64,000 nt of DNA from Rheum nobile (Eukaryota; Streptophyta; Magnoliopsida; Caryophyllales; Polygonaceae), in assembly GCA_027886185.1 (NCBI GenBank), contig WOAB01000056.1, positions 11,966,001 to 12,030,000 of the forward strand. The letters run 5' to 3'. The notes under the pieces were generated by a model, which was given only the letters and a program-made list of their open reading frames with translations, had not been told where the DNA came from and searched no databases. Of the stretch, positions 22,998 through 35,635 are shown in pieces (positions within the stretch are counted from its first letter, which is position 1; each line of letters begins with the position of its first letter). Both the position numbers and the translations under genes were made by a program.

Positions 22998-23692
22998 GCG
23001 ACAATGCCATAGATTGGCTTCTCACTTATATTCGACTTTTGACTCTTTGTATCAACGTTATAAATTTCAGATTTGAGGTCCAACATGTATAGTCCACTAC
23101 TACTCACATGGGCTCGAGCATAGAAAGTGTCATTCTTATAAATGGAAAGACAATCCTTAATGACAAATTCATAACCCTCAAGGTTCAAAACTGAAATTGA
23201 AATCAAATTCTTAGTAATAGATGGAACAAAATAACAATTATAAAGTTCTAAAACTAAGCCAGAAGGTAGAGGTAGACTATAATCTCCAATGGCAAGTGCA
23301 GCAACTCTTGCTCCATTTCCAACACGGAGATCTATCATACCCTTCTGCAACCGTCTCCTATTTCTTAGTCCTTGCACATTCGAAATAATGTGAGAACCAC
23401 ATCCTGAATCTAATATCCAAGAATGAGACTTGGTTGATAGGATTTCAGTAACGTAAATACCTGAAGTGGAGACTGTTCCCCTCTTCTTTTCTTCCAGGTT
23501 TTTGTGACTTGCCTTCTCCTCATCAGATGAGGTGGCAGTCAACTCTGGGATGGGGTTTTCAAGGACATCCTCTTGTCCCTCAGACCTGAGACTGATTCTC
23601 ATGTGTCTTTCCCAATCATGGAATTTTGTGTCGTTCAAACGTTTTTCTCAACTATTGAGCGGAGAGTGAATTTGAGGTGTTCAGAAGACATA
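22970..23692 (-). pseudogene. Copia gag remnant fused to protease
   Basis: The start MSSEHLKFTLRS at 23692 is the usual gag N-terminus of this Copia group but hits TGA near 23637. After a frameshift the frame continues ERHMRISLRSEGQEDVL and then passes within about 40 residues to TTSG-like (STSGIYVTEIL) and the protease motif WILDSGCGSHI (Asp-Ser-Gly active site). The gag core and CCHC zinc knuckle, normally 200-300 residues, are absent, so an internal deletion has joined the gag N-terminus to protease. Confidence 0.8.
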
Positions 23693-25692
23693 GTAACTAC
23701 AAAACGGAATAAAAACATGCAGATAAATTATGCTTGACATGCAAGAACTTAAAATTTAGACAAACTATAAACAATAAGTTATTGCACATTCTACTCAATT
23801 AAATTGTCCCTTGTGAGTAAAATGATTCCAAGATCCTATCTTAGATGAAACTCGAGCGTACTAGGGCACTTCCCCAAGTCTCATGTAATCAAGGTAAGTA
23901 AACTCCTTTACTAATTATAACACCGTATAACTCTTGGTTGATGGCCACGTCTTATGTAAGACTCATCCTTATGCCTCAAGATCCAAAACTGAGCCTTTTG
24001 GTCTCTTGTTGAGTGTAACCATACCAAGGCAGCATGCCCCTATTAGACATACCCGCACTATCCCAAGGTCAAGGAAGGACACCTCGCTAGGGCGAAAACT
24101 ATCCAACGAATTCCAAGGGCCTCATGGTTATGATATGGAAAGGCATGATCTCAATATTCTGTTAAGGGACTTAAGCATGCAATGATTGTTTATTTACTAG
24201 TGAACAAAATAGCATAAACAAACAAGCAAGCATGCAAAGTGAGAAATAAAGCATTCAAGTAATGCAGTAATAAATGTGATCCTAGTATGGCCCCTAAAAA
24301 CCAAAATTAAAGATCTAATCTTCATGGGTCTTGTTACTCCTGGATCTCCATCCTTAGTACCCTCCATGGATCTCCATCATTTGGTCTTCTTAGGATCTTC
24401 TTCTTCTTGTCTTACATATAATTGGAATAAACTCTCTTGCAGAAATTTAAATTACAAAAAAACATAACGATACGCAGATCGTGTACAAGAAAAACATAAC
24501 GGTACGCAGACCGTATTTATGTATCCTATTGTGGGCCATACTAGTCACCTCATGCAAGCAATAATATCATAATATCATAAAACATGCATGCAATAATAAT
24601 ATCAAATATTATAAATAGTATTAATCTAATTAATAGTAATAACCGATTTAACTAATTTAAATAGAACTATATCAAATTAAATAAATCATCTCATGATATA
24701 AATAATTTAATATCAAATTCTTAATTCAAATTAAAAATAATATATAGAATTAATCATAATTAATCATTAACATGCAATATTGGATAAGATATGCATAAAC
24801 AAGATAAGATATCAAATATCCTTATCTTTATCTAGTGGGAATCTATCCTAACAACTTTTAGAAAATTATATAATTTAGATAATATCAAATATTATCCAAT
24901 TAGGTAAATAAGATCTTATCTTATAATTTGGAAAATTATCCTAAAACGCTAAATCTATCCAATTGAGCCGAGTTGTGTACGAGTCAAACCCGAACCAACC
25001 CGCTCCCACCGAACCATGCAGCCCCTGCGGGTCCGCCCGGCGGACCAACACCAACAACCGAAAAGAATGTTGCGTCACAATCAAGACCGCATAATTGCAT
25101 ATTATGATATTGCAGACCGCATAATTGCATATTATGATATTGCATTAACAATTAAAGCATAGTCATGGTCTTAAGCTTAATATCATATTCTGTTCGGAGT
25201 GAAGCAGGACCACATAACTAGTTGCGTTAACATATTAAGGCATAATTTCATATTGTTAAAATTATGATCGTTCCATCCACAAATCATATTTGGGTAACAA
25301 ATCATATTTGGGTAACAAATCACAATTCGGTAACAAATCAGTCACCGAACAATTCGGTAACAAATCGGAATTTAATATAAAAAAAAACCAATATTTGGGT
25401 AGTTGATTCATCTTAGAAAAATCAAATTTTCATCTAATGATTTAAACATGTCAAAAATCATATTTCTTGCATAATTAAATCACATGAATCAAGTATGTGT
25501 AGAATAATTTTACATGCATATTTGTTCATAAAGTTCATCAACCTTACTAATCCAATCAATTAAAATCAGAATTTTAATCATGCAAGTTAACCTATATATC
25601 AATTTTCCATTTAATTTGAATCAAGACAATTATGAACATGCATCAAAATTTAAAACTTTAAACTTGATCTAATCAATTTATGCAAGAGGCAA
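23693..25692. other. Copia leader region (minus strand), no ORF
   Basis: About 2 kb between gag and the primer binding site. It contains AT-rich sequence, a tandem duplication of CAGACCGCATAATTGCATAT near 25083-25140 and short ACAAATCATATTTGGGTA repeats near 25275-25330. An unusually long leader is known in some plant Copia groups; nothing coding is recognised. Confidence 0.55.
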
Positions 25693-25701
25693 CTGATACC
25701 A
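25693..25701 (-). promoter_or_regulatory. Copia primer binding site (initiator Met tRNA type)
   Basis: TGGTATCAG on the minus strand, one base downstream of the right LTR, complementary to the 3' end of initiator methionine tRNA, the usual primer for plant Copia elements. Confidence 0.85.
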
Positions 25702-25702
25702 C

Positions 25703-26394
25703 TGTAGGGATTTTAGATGCGTAAAACGGAATTTCAGAAAACGATTTCCTAACATCTAACCAAGGATCTCATGCATAAACCAAATAGATCATAGATAGGA
25801 AGAATCAAATACCTCTTGATGCGTGTTTCAATCTGCTGGAATGGAGAGAATAGAGTCTCACGTGTGACTCCTCTATTTGGTCCACCCGAGCTTGAATCTG
25901 GATCACCTAGGACTCGGTTGCTAGAACGAGGATCGAAGGCAAACGAAGGGAGAGAGAGAGAGGGAGAAGGAGGCAGCCGTACTTCTCGAGTCAATTAGGG
26001 TTATTGGCTTTTCCTAAAAGCCCTCCTTTTATATTGCCATGTGTAGATATCTTATTTCCTAAATAAGTATATCTCTTATTATTAATAATAACACTTTATT
26101 ATTAACAATCCTTATCTTCCAAGTTATATCCTATATAACTTTATATTATATACTTTATATAATATGTCTCCCAATAAACTGATCCAGTCCAAACTCTAAG
26201 GGTGTGATCTCGTAGGACCCGATAACAATAGCAATAGACTTTATGACATACTCTATAACATATAGTCTATAAATCATAGTTGGCTTCTAGCAAAGCACTA
26301 TGACTACCTAAAATCACCGGATTAAATATCTCCATAAATGGTCTCACTTCATAATCAGTAATTGCACATTTGATTAAAGGACACAATTCCTTCA
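25703..26394 (-). repeat. Right (5') LTR of the Copia element
   Basis: 692 bp, TGTAGGGATT...CCTTCA on the plus strand (TGAAGG...CTACA on the coding strand). It carries the element promoter. Short open frames within it are not genes. It is followed by the target duplication TGTCC and the resumption of LINE ORF1. Confidence 0.9.
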
Positions 26395-26399
26395 TGTCC

Positions 26400-27063
26400 T
26401 TTAATACATACCAAACCTCGTTCTGTACAAGCAAGATTTGTGGAAACTAACGAACATGCCCAGGGTTTCGCTGCTACTGCTAGACGTTTTCTGGGTGATC
26501 CTGGTGCTCGATTTAGCACCTCAGTTTCACTACCTACCACTTCTATCCATCCCGTTTTCACTACTACTAGGCCACGGGTTGTTACAACCCCTCAACTGCA
26601 AACTCAATCTTCTAGGCAGGGTGGCTGGCTTCTGGGCCGTGTTGTTGATCCAGCACACCTGCCTCGTCAGGCGGCACATCCAAACAACTCCCAGCAAGGT
26701 TCTTTGTCACATGATCTTACTGCTATCTTGGCCCACTGCTTTCCAGCTGAGGCCATTGGGCCGCAAGCCCATGCTCATAACGGCCCATTATCCGATATTA
26801 GTTCTTCGGACTACTCCACCTTCCAGTCGGCTCGTCAACAAGCTTCCATGCAATCAGGCGACTCTATCCGCAGGCGTTTGGGCGGCATCTCGATTCGAGA
26901 GGGCCTCCATCGCTCTTCGGAGGAGACTCAAGTTTCCTCTTCACCACCTCAACAGGAAAAAACAGCAGCAGACACTACTCCTGTAGATGACACAACAGTG
27001 GGCACCCGCAAGCGCAAGGCTGATGCAAAGGGAAAGGAGAAACTCCTTGAGTATGATGTGTAG
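26400..27063 (+). pseudogene. LINE copy A ORF1, 3' part
   Basis: Removing the Copia element and one TGTCC joins this frame directly to the zinc-knuckle cysteine-proline at 7467. It continues RSVQARFVETNEHAQGF and runs to TAG/TGA-free end LLEYDV at 27063. Composition is Ser/Gln/His-rich with a basic C-terminus (TRKRKADAKGKEK), typical for the disordered tail of plant LINE ORF1 proteins. No enzymatic motif. Confidence 0.75.
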
Positions 27064-27834
27064 GTCTACTATCAAGATCTTAGTATGGTGTCATTTTCCT
27101 TTTACATGTAGCACCACTTATACCATCTTTATGCACCCTCGGAGAAATCTGTTGTGCTGGACCTATTTTGATGTATTATATCCTATATTTTGCTTGTATA
27201 GGTTAGAAAATAATCTAAAATATAAAAGCAGTTATATAACGGGCTTATCTTTTGGGTATCTCGGTGTCCAGAGACACATTTGTGTTCCTTTCACATTATC
27301 AACAACTGGGCCAATGTCCTACACTTCAATATTACATACAATTTGGGCTCAGTCCGGTTAGTTTTGACTACTGTGACTCGCCCACACACGCCACTCTCTT
27401 CGTCCTTATTAGACTTCTTCAAATTCATTTCGGACCAAATTGTTCATTCCAACATAACATATAAAGCCCAAGGACAACAACATAACAAGTTCGAGCCCAT
27501 TACTCAAACTTTTGTTTCATTTGGGCGAGCCCACTTCCTCAACCCAAAATCAATGTTTTTATTATCACTCTCCATATATCTTGTAGACTACATTTTATTG
27601 TATCCCAGGATAATTAATATTCACGACGTGGTTACTAATTTAAGGGAGTATATCTTAAACCTTACAGAAGTAAATACACAGTCAAATTCGGAAACCACTG
27701 TTTACATCACCAACATTTTTAAAGTAACTCATTAACTAATCCACCAACTTATCCAGTACAAGGTTTATAGGTCCTTAAACTTTTCCTTTACAAATAATAC
27801 AATAAATATCTGCTTTTTGAAAAAAATAAGTTAA
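27064..27834 (+). other. Spacer between LINE copy A ORF1 and ORF2
   Basis: 771 bp with no coherent coding motif, unusually long for a plant LINE; the second LINE in this window overlaps its two ORFs by four bases. It may contain an unrecognised insertion or be lineage-specific. Confidence 0.5.
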
Positions 27835-30800
27835 ATGAATATTGCCTTTTGGAATTGCCGTGGGGTGCGTCGACCCCATTTCTGGACAGAAATTTCCTAT
27901 TTAAAAAATAATAATCGTTTAGATCTACTTTGTCTTGCAGAAACTAAATCAAACAGCATCCCAACCAATCAATTTATTCATAAACTAGGATTCTCAGACC
28001 TCGTCTATTCTCATGCTGATGGGTCCAAAGGAGGTTTATGGCTTCTTTTTTCTTCACATATTTCTAAAGACACTTTCATTGTTAAATATGCAAATAACAA
28101 TCTCATGGCTATTCAATATACGGATCATCTCAAAACTTTCGTCATTATCTTTGTTTATGCTCCTAGTCGGGAAGAAAGCAAAACATCTTTTTGGAATCTA
28201 TTTAATCAAATCGTCCTTTCCCTAAATTTGTCTTTTATGCTTATGGGTGACCTAAACGATCTTCTCACAGGTGATGACAAACAAGGGGGAGCACCTACTA
28301 CGGCAAATAGATTCTCCCGTTTAACATCATTAGCTAGCTATCATGATCTCCATGACATAAATTCCTTAGGATTTCCATTTACCTGGCGGAAATCGACAGT
28401 TCAATTGAACACTACTTTTGAACGTTTAGACAGGGCTTTAATCCAAACACAGATTCTGCAATGGCACAACTCTATTAGACTTACTCTTCTTCCATTCACA
28501 ACATCAGACCATTGTTGTATTACTCTTCGCTTAGGAGATAACTTAACAAAGAATTATCCTTTTTGCTTTGAAAACACACGGCTTCAGAATCAGAATTACA
28601 TGCCCTTAGTGGATAAAATCTGGAATTTTCGTTATCAAGGATCACTCATGTACAAATTAATCCGGAAGCAAAAAGAACTCAAGGAACATACTAAACAATG
28701 GCTTCGAAAATACAATAACCACAATTTTGAACATCTCCGTCTCACTGAAGCAACGCTTTAGAAGATTTAGAATGACCATCTGCAGGATCCGTATAATACT
28801 GATCTTCGTACTAGGTACATCAGACATATTCAAAAATACAACAAATTACTAGAATTCCAGCACACCTATTGGAAGCAAAGAGCGAAGGACAAACACCTCA
28901 ATAACAGTGACAAAAATACAAAATACTTCCAAAAGTCAGTAAAAATTCAAAACTTTAAACAGAAAATAACGAGATATCATGCTTTGGATAATAATACATA
29001 CCATGCTTCTAACTACATTCGTTTACAAATCACTAAGGATCTACAGCAAAGATTTATCACTTGCCACATACGACAGACTACAGAATGGGATCTCGAGATT
29101 ATTCCATCGCTAGGGACAGAAGAGGAGAACATTACGCTAGTTACACAACCATCGGAATCTGAAATTAAAAAGGTGATTTTTGGGTTACCCAATGACAAAA
29201 CACCTGGCCCGGATGGTTTCAATGCAGAATTTTATAAAACCTATTGGTCTATTGTTGACACGTCAGTTGTAAAAGCATTGCAGAGCTTCTTCCTCTCTAA
29301 TCACTTGTTATCCGACTGCGCACAATCTTTCATTGCTTTGATTCCAAAAATTAATAATCCTCAAACGATTAATCATTTCAGACCGATTAGCCTTTGCACT
29401 ACAATTTATAAAGTTATCACCAAAATTACGGCTAACAGATTACAAAGTGTGCTCCCAAAATTAGTGCATCCTTGCCAAGGGGCCTTCGTTCAAGACAAAT
29501 CTATTTTTGACAATATTCTCGTTTCTCATGAAGTTTTTCACTCGTTCCACAAAAAGAAAAAAGGAAGTCGCAGATGGATGACACTAAAACTAGATATGGA
29601 AAAAGCTTATGATAAATTACAATGGTCGTTCATTGCTAAAATTCTGCAAAAATTTGGATTCGACACCAAATGGATCTCCTTACGTATGACCTGTCTTTCT
29701 TGTTCTTCATTTTTGATTCTAGTTAACAATGAGTCGGGCCCAACTTTCAAACCTAAATGTGGTCTTCGACAAGGAGATCCAATTGCTCCTTTTATTTTCA
29801 TCCTTGCAATGGAATACTTAACTCGAACACTGCAACATCAAGCCTCACGATGCAATCCTAAAGTAGGAATCCAAATTTCATCTCATGGAACTCGTATTCC
29901 CTTTCTTTGTTTTGCGGGCGACACGTTAATTTTTGCAAATGCTTCCACGTCAAATATGGTTTACATTAAAAATATGCTTCAAAACTTTTCGGAAATTTCA
30001 GGATTAACAATAAACTATCACAAGAGCTCGTTTCAAACTTTTGCAAACATTGACAGAAATAAAAAAAATCAGCTGGCTTCCATATTAATAAACCTCCAAA
30101 TTACGAATTCAATGGAAAAATACTTGGGTATTCCAATTGTTTGTGGTAGAATTAAGAACCAATGCTTTGATTACGCTATACAAAGTTTGCAAAAACAATT
30201 ATCTAAATGGAAAGCAAATACCATTTCGCAAGCAGGTAGGGCAATCCTTATTCAGTCAAATTTACTTTCCAAAACAAATTACTTAATGCAGTGTTTCTCC
30301 CTTCCAAAAGGAATTTGTAAAAAAGTTGATGACATAAACAAACATTTCTTCTGGAATAAAGTTAACAATAAATACATTCTCCTTCAATCCTGGGATAAAA
30401 TCTGTAGGCCCAAGTCGCAAGGGGGACTCGGTCTTCATAAAGCTGAGGATCTTAACAATGCCTTACAAATGAAGCTATTATGAAAACTTCTTACCGATAG
30501 GGATAATATTTGGGTACGAATAATTACAGAAAAATATTTGCAGAATGACAATATTTTAGCATCAAATAATAACAAGACAAAGTCTTGGCAGTTCGCCCGG
30601 CTGATCCATCTCCGAAATACCTTTCAATCAGCGTTAGCTTGGGAAGTGGGTAATGGTAAGTCTATCCGTTTCTGGACTGATAAGTGGATTCCAAATGTTA
30701 TTCTCTCACAATTACCCATTTATGATCCTCAACTGCAGACTCAAACGGTGGATCAATACATTATCAATATCGGTACGTGGGATATAACTTCACTTGAACA

Positions 30801-32027
30801 AAAAGTGCCGCACCACATTGTATCGCTCATCCTCAACATTCACATACCTATTCAGCCAACCGAATACTGAATTGTATGGGGTCCGACTGCTAGCGGTAAC
30901 TTCACAACATCTTCAGCTAGAAACGTTTCTTCTACCACAACAAATACACCCCATACAGATTTATTTCATTGGATTTGGAAACAACATATTCCACCTCGGT
31001 TACAAAATTTTATATGGAAAGCGATCTCAGATTCATTACCTACGACAGAACGCTTAAATAGGCATTACCATCGCATAATAGATCAATGCATTCTTTGTCA
31101 TTCAATGTCAGAAAATAGAGAACACTTATTCTTTGACTGCATTTACACATCTCAAAGCATTCAACATTTTAACAATATTACTGGACATAATATAATTTTG
31201 CCCGCATCGACTACTTTCCCACAAGACCTTACAAATTTAATCAACCAATTAACCCAAAAAAATACTATCACAGTTGTTCTATTTCTGTGGAACAATATAT
31301 GGACGGCCAGAAACAACGCCGTCTTCCAGAACAAAATAATGAGGCCAAAAGACATCGCGGAACAGACATACCATCAAATTAATAGCTGGAATACAGCTAC
31401 AACACAACAAGACCATATTAAGGGAACAAGCAAACGTAATCGACGTTGAAGCGTAATCAGACCTGGGTTAGACCGATGCCGGACTGGTGTAAAGTTAATT
31501 TCGATGGATCAGTTACAACTTCTCAATCCTCGATTGGCTACATTTGTAGAGACTCGGATGGAAAAATTCTTTTCATTGAGCACACTCAAACTGGTCAGAT
31601 GAATATATTTAAAACAGAGACATTAGCAACACTTAAGGCAGTGCAGGTAGCAACCCAATATAAAATTAAGAATCTAATTCTTGAAGGGGATAATCTAGTA
31701 GTTATTAATGCAATCAAGAGGATCTGGAAATTTCCTTGGGAGATCCGTTCAATTGTTGAAGATATTCAATTCCTACTTTCGGCGTTTAACTCTTATCGGG
31801 TCTTCCACAGCTATAGAGAAGCCAATAAGGCAACAGATTTCTTAGCATTCACCAATTTAAATTTAGACTGGATACGGGCCGCGGTGCCCTACGTTCAAGG
31901 ATCTTCCATACCTGATTCTATTATCAGGACCTTTCAGTTTCAGTCTTCTACTTCTCCAGCTTGCGTTGCTGCGCTGGATTTTCTTAGGATCATCCGTGAG
32001 GATGATCTAGGTCTGCCATCCACTTAG
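27835..32027 (+). pseudogene. LINE copy A ORF2: endonuclease, reverse transcriptase, zf-RVT, RNase H
   Basis: Starts MNIAFWNCRG with the AP-endonuclease motifs CLAETKSN, GDLNDLL and TSDHCC. RT motifs follow: KTPGPDGFNAEF, FRPISLCTTIYK, LDMEKAYDKLQW and CGLRQGDPIAPF. The catalytic box reads FAGD instead of (F/Y)ADD. The zf-RVT zinc region (CILCHSMSENREHLFFDC) and RNase H (VNFDGSV, TETLA, EGDN, ATDFLA) complete it. In-frame stops at 28759 (TAG), 30481 (TGA, a Trp position) and 30868 (TGA), plus a frameshift near 31440, inactivate it. This enzyme would nick the target and reverse-transcribe the LINE RNA at the nick. Confidence 0.9.
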
Positions 32028-32062
32028 GATGGAGATCCAATTCTAGCATGTGACAAAAAAAT

Positions 32063-33093
32063 GATCAAGAATATAAAATATGGATAATTGTGTTAAAGAT
32101 CTTAACATTTGGTGCAGTTACAAACTCTACCCTCAAGTATTTGAATTTCATCAAATATCTCAATCTTTTGGGTATGATACAGATAGTACTATACAACTAT
32201 GTTTAATGAGATATTTATTGATATATTCTTTTATACGTGAAATAATAAAATTTATTTATAAAGTTAATGCACAATTTACTAAGTCAGATTTATGTTGTGA
32301 ATTATATTATAATAAACCTCACATTAAAGAATAAATCCACCAATTTAAAATGGCGTGTTAACTTAGAAAGTTGTGTATTAACTCAGAAGACTATGAACTG
32401 ATTTCATGAACATATAATAACATCTTTAATAATTTAAAATAATGTCAAAATTGGAAGGAAAAAAAAAAAAGTATCACTAAAAGTCTCATTAAATATCACT
32501 GAAAAATATCACTGAAAAAATATCCCCAGCATACCAATAGAATTAGGACCGCAGCATACCAATAGAATTAGGATATTTGATGAAATTCGTATACTTCAAG
32601 ATATAGTCCACAAATATCGATATAACGGATGATTTTGTGTAAATAGTGACATATAACGGATAATTTCCTACAAAAACTCATAATCATTATGCCATGAAGT
32701 CGAACTATTTTTCCAATAAATCGATCTTGCTGGGAATATTAACATATTATCAAAGTCAAGTTTGTATCTGAAGGAGTGCTGTGAAAGCAAAAGCTACTGG
32801 AGAATGTGTTGACAATATAGGATGGAGATAAAACAATGATCAAGACAGAGCCAAATAAGTCATATACTCCGTATAATAAAGGAGGAGCTACACAAAAGTG
32901 GCTAATTAAGTGTAATGTAAGGGCCTATACAAAAGTGGCTAATTAAAAGCCGAGTGGACAGATCACCTGAGAGCAAAATGAAAGTCAACCCTTTACATGA
33001 TATCGAGGGAGCGCTACCACAAAACCAACTTGTCTGAAGAGTCTAGAAATCCATCAAAAGTATGACAACCAAGCTAAGAGTAAGAGAAGAACA
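32063..33093. other. Intergenic, no gene; 25-bp tandem duplication at 32527-32576
   Basis: AT-rich sequence between the LINE poly-A and the 3' end of the host gene. CAGCATACCAATAGAATTAGG is present twice with a 25-bp period. A further A-run (32459-32470) and GAAAAATATCACT repeats precede it. The host gene 3' UTR and poly-A site should fall in 32800-33093. Confidence 0.5.
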
Positions 33094-34858
33094 TCAGATG
33101 AAGCATGCCTGCAAATCCACAAAGTTATGAAATTCAGCATCTTCCTCGTCTATTTTAAATATATACCTGTCTTTGACTTCCACACGCACGAACTCCTTAA
33201 TTCTAACTTCTTTACTCGTTTCAAAGGAGGCAATAGTGCAGCTTAGCAGCTCTTTCACTGCGAAGGTATTGATGAAAAGATATCCATCCACACCAGGCTC
33301 GCCCCCATTGGCAACGCCGCTCGCCTTGACAATGGAGCACATTGTCTTCCCCTCTTCATCAGCCTTTATAACTCTAGCCGTTCCCGTAGCAGCCGGCTGC
33401 ATCTGCCCCTCGAAAAACTGAGGCAAGTCTTGAATTAAAACAACCTCTCCAACCGAATTCACCAGGTAGGCTACCGCTTTTGTAGTAGTACGCCACAAAT
33501 CTTCACCACCATAGACACTCCCGAGTGCAATGACGACATAAAGCTGTTTGTCCTCGGCTTCTGCCGGTCCAACCTGTAGGACACACCTCGCATTTGCAAA
33601 CGCGATAATGTCCCATACCATTCGCATCTTGTACATACCCGCATGGAATCGATGAATAGGCGCACGTTCCTCCCATTCCCCCTTCCTCGAGTCGAATAGG
33701 AGAGCCTTTTGTCCAGCTAATGCATAGATGCAGTGGCCCATCACCAAGTGAAACTGTACAGGGCGGCCCCCACTTGTCGGGAGTTGGCGCCACAAGAATC
33801 TATCGCCCTCACACTCAAGAACCTCGTGGGAAAAGATGATATCAGGACTGAAATGAGATTTCCGGGTAACATCGGAGTCGAACACGTGTAACGCGCCGTG
33901 TATCTCCTCCACTATAGGCCAGATTTTGGGGCTATTCATCTTCGTAATGGGGGTCTCAAAGGAGATAGTGACGTTGTCAGCAGCAGACAAGCGGAAGGTG
34001 AAGCGGGATGTGCCTTTGAGAGGGTATAAAGTCGAACAAAGATGCTTGTAAAGATCGCAACTTGAAGGATTGCGTTTGGTGGACTTGTTGGCGTATGCTT
34101 GTTCCACATTGGCTGGAAACATTTGACCCCCGATCATGTATGCCTCTGACTGCAATTTGAACAAACCCACTGACACAGGAAGTCCCTTCTCAATCAAGTT
34201 CAGAGTAGCTATTTTAGGAACGGGTGGTGTGGAGGAAATATCGCTTGAGGACTGCTTGAGATCCAAGAGACAAATTGCACAGCCATTAGAAACAAATAGA
34301 TACCTCAACTCACTGGTCCTATCTTCATCCATACTTGAACTGAAATCCTGAAGTAACAACATACTTGATCAAAAAACTGAAATCATTTGAACCCAACAAA
34401 TCCACATCAAAACTTGATCAGATTAGAGAAAGTATATCGTAAGTCCATGTTCCACTAATTTATAAAAATATAAAATAATAAACAGAGATTTCACAAGCAG
34501 TACTAGTGAAAAACAGGAAACTAAGAAGTTGAGGAACTGCAATTCCATTATATTTCAGTATCATTACCACCTTGAAATGGCCAAGGCATTCATTTGGCTG
34601 AACAGGGCATAAAAATCCTTCACTTCCTTGGTTGCAGGAAGCATCTCCAACTTGTCCCTCCTTCAAAACCTTCTTTTCGAGGAAGTCGATCAGATCCATA
34701 ACACAAAAATGAACGAAACAGACCTCTGTTCTGTTCATGCCCAGGGCTGCCGCCTCTCGGGAAAGGATCTCTATCTCGTGACGTAGTTCTTGGAGCTGTA
34801 CACGGCTGGAGCTCGGCCGTACGGAAATTGGGACAGCAGAGCTTGAACCTGCTGCCAT
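33094..34858 (-). CDS. Host gene of unknown function, two coding exons, 513 aa predicted
   Basis: Exon 1 runs 34858-34571 (start MAAGSSSAVPISVRPSSS) and ends CATTTCAAG|GTGGTA. The acceptor is TTACTTCAG|GATTTC with exon 2 at 34347-33094. Both junctions are phase 0, giving 96 + 417 residues. The N-terminus is Ser-rich, then a short amphipathic helix (LQELRHEIEILSREAAALG). The large second exon alternates short beta-like strands with hydrophobic/aromatic residues (YLFVSNGCAICLLDL, HCIYALAGQKALLFD, LYVVIALGSVYGGEDLW), suggesting a kelch-like beta-propeller, but I recognise no diagnostic family. No signal peptide or membrane segment. Codon use, intact frame and good splice sites make it a real gene. 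The exon join is predicted. Confidence 0.75.
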
Positions 34859-34875
34859 CAGTGCTATCTCCTCCC

Positions 34876-35518
34876 CTGGTATTCAGATCTTGACAAAGTG
34901 CAAATCTAACATATTTGAGCTACTAAATGAATAAGAAAATATATGCTAGCCCACATAGAAATGCATAATGAAATAAGAAAGAACTCGGGAACTCCACTCA
35001 TGTTCTATGCATTCCTAATCCTTTTTAATACAGATATAGTTGATAATAGGAGAAATTAGACTCTCGGTATCTAATCCTCTGACTATAACTAATCTCACAT
35101 TGCAGTCTAACAGCATCAGGAATGTGGAGTATTAAACGACGATTATACTGGTATACATGTATATTCGTCCATCTGAAATCTGTTTCATCACCAAATGAAC
35201 TCCTTTTGACAGAAAAATTGCAGGTTTCCTCTCATAAGGAAAAAAGGTGCAGGTTTCCATCATAACTTAGGTCATACTATAATATACACCGACTTTGAGG
35301 AGGAGTTAGAACGGAGAGGTCAGCAAATTAAATTAGTTACTCCCTTGCCATTAGCACTTAATTGTCGTTTAGGTTTAGGTTTCAATGTCAAAATCACAAA
35401 ATCCCCCTCTAGATCCGAGTCTAGGTTGAAAACTAAATTAGGGCAAACTTCATTATGCATACTCCGAACTTGAGTATACCGTATATGTGATGAATAAGGA
35501 AATCGAGGAAGAGCTTAC
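34876..35518 (-). other. 5' UTR intron of the 33-35 kb host gene
   Basis: On the minus strand TTCAAG|GTAAGC (donor at 35518) and AATACCAG|GGGAGG (acceptor at 34876) bound a 643-bp intron; the start codon follows 17 bases after the acceptor. The untranslated first exon is 35519 to about 35590. Confidence 0.65.
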
Positions 35519-35635
35519 CTTGAAGACAAGTAGTGGCGACGCGGGGGTCTGGTGGTGGGCGAGACGAGACTCGATTCTCTGGCGAATAAAGTGAGACAAG
35601 TACTGTCGTTTAGGTTTATAGACTTGTAGTGATAG
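35519..35635 (-). promoter_or_regulatory. First untranslated exon and core promoter of the host gene
   Basis: CTATAAACC on the minus strand (plus 35612-35620) is a TATA-like box about 95 bp upstream of the donor, placing transcription start near 35585. A hAT-type MITE starts at 35636, only about 16 bp upstream of the box. Confidence 0.45.

Larger units (their letters stand above)
7468..26394 (-). mobile_element. Ty1/Copia LTR retrotransposon (minus strand), TSD TGTCC
   Basis: Two LTRs of about 690 bp bound the element: right LTR 25703-26394 and left LTR 7468-8100 plus 19655-19711, the latter split by a CACTA element. Target duplications TGTCC lie at 7463-7467 and 26395-26399. On the minus strand the primer binding site TGGTATCAG (initiator Met tRNA type) follows the right LTR by one base, and a purine tract precedes the left LTR. 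Order is PR-INT-RT-RH, hence Copia. By eye the LTRs differ at about 15 substitutions and 2 indels, roughly 2 percent. Gag is largely deleted and pol is broken. Confidence 0.9.
5678..32062 (+). mobile_element. L1-type LINE (LINE-1 copy A), split by a nested Copia element
   Basis: Two pieces, about 5678-7467 and 26395-32062, together encode ORF1 (DUF4283 plus zinc knuckle) and ORF2 (endonuclease, reverse transcriptase, zf-RVT, RNase H), the standard plant L1 order. The 3' end is taken at GTGACAAAAAAA (to 32062). The 5' end is uncertain: the C/T-rich stretch 5678-6560 looks like its 5' UTR, and no LINE target duplication was found, perhaps because the 5' flank is disturbed by the Helitron. Without the 18.9 kb insertion the LINE is about 7.4 kb. 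It is inactive because of many stops and a mutated RT motif. Confidence 0.75.

Noticed and set aside
25749..25998. Open frames near 25.8 kb and the matching ones at 7.6 kb
   Set aside because: They are the same sequence in the two Copia LTRs.
32080..32334. 84-codon frame after the LINE poly-A
   Set aside because: AT-rich chance frame; no family resemblance.
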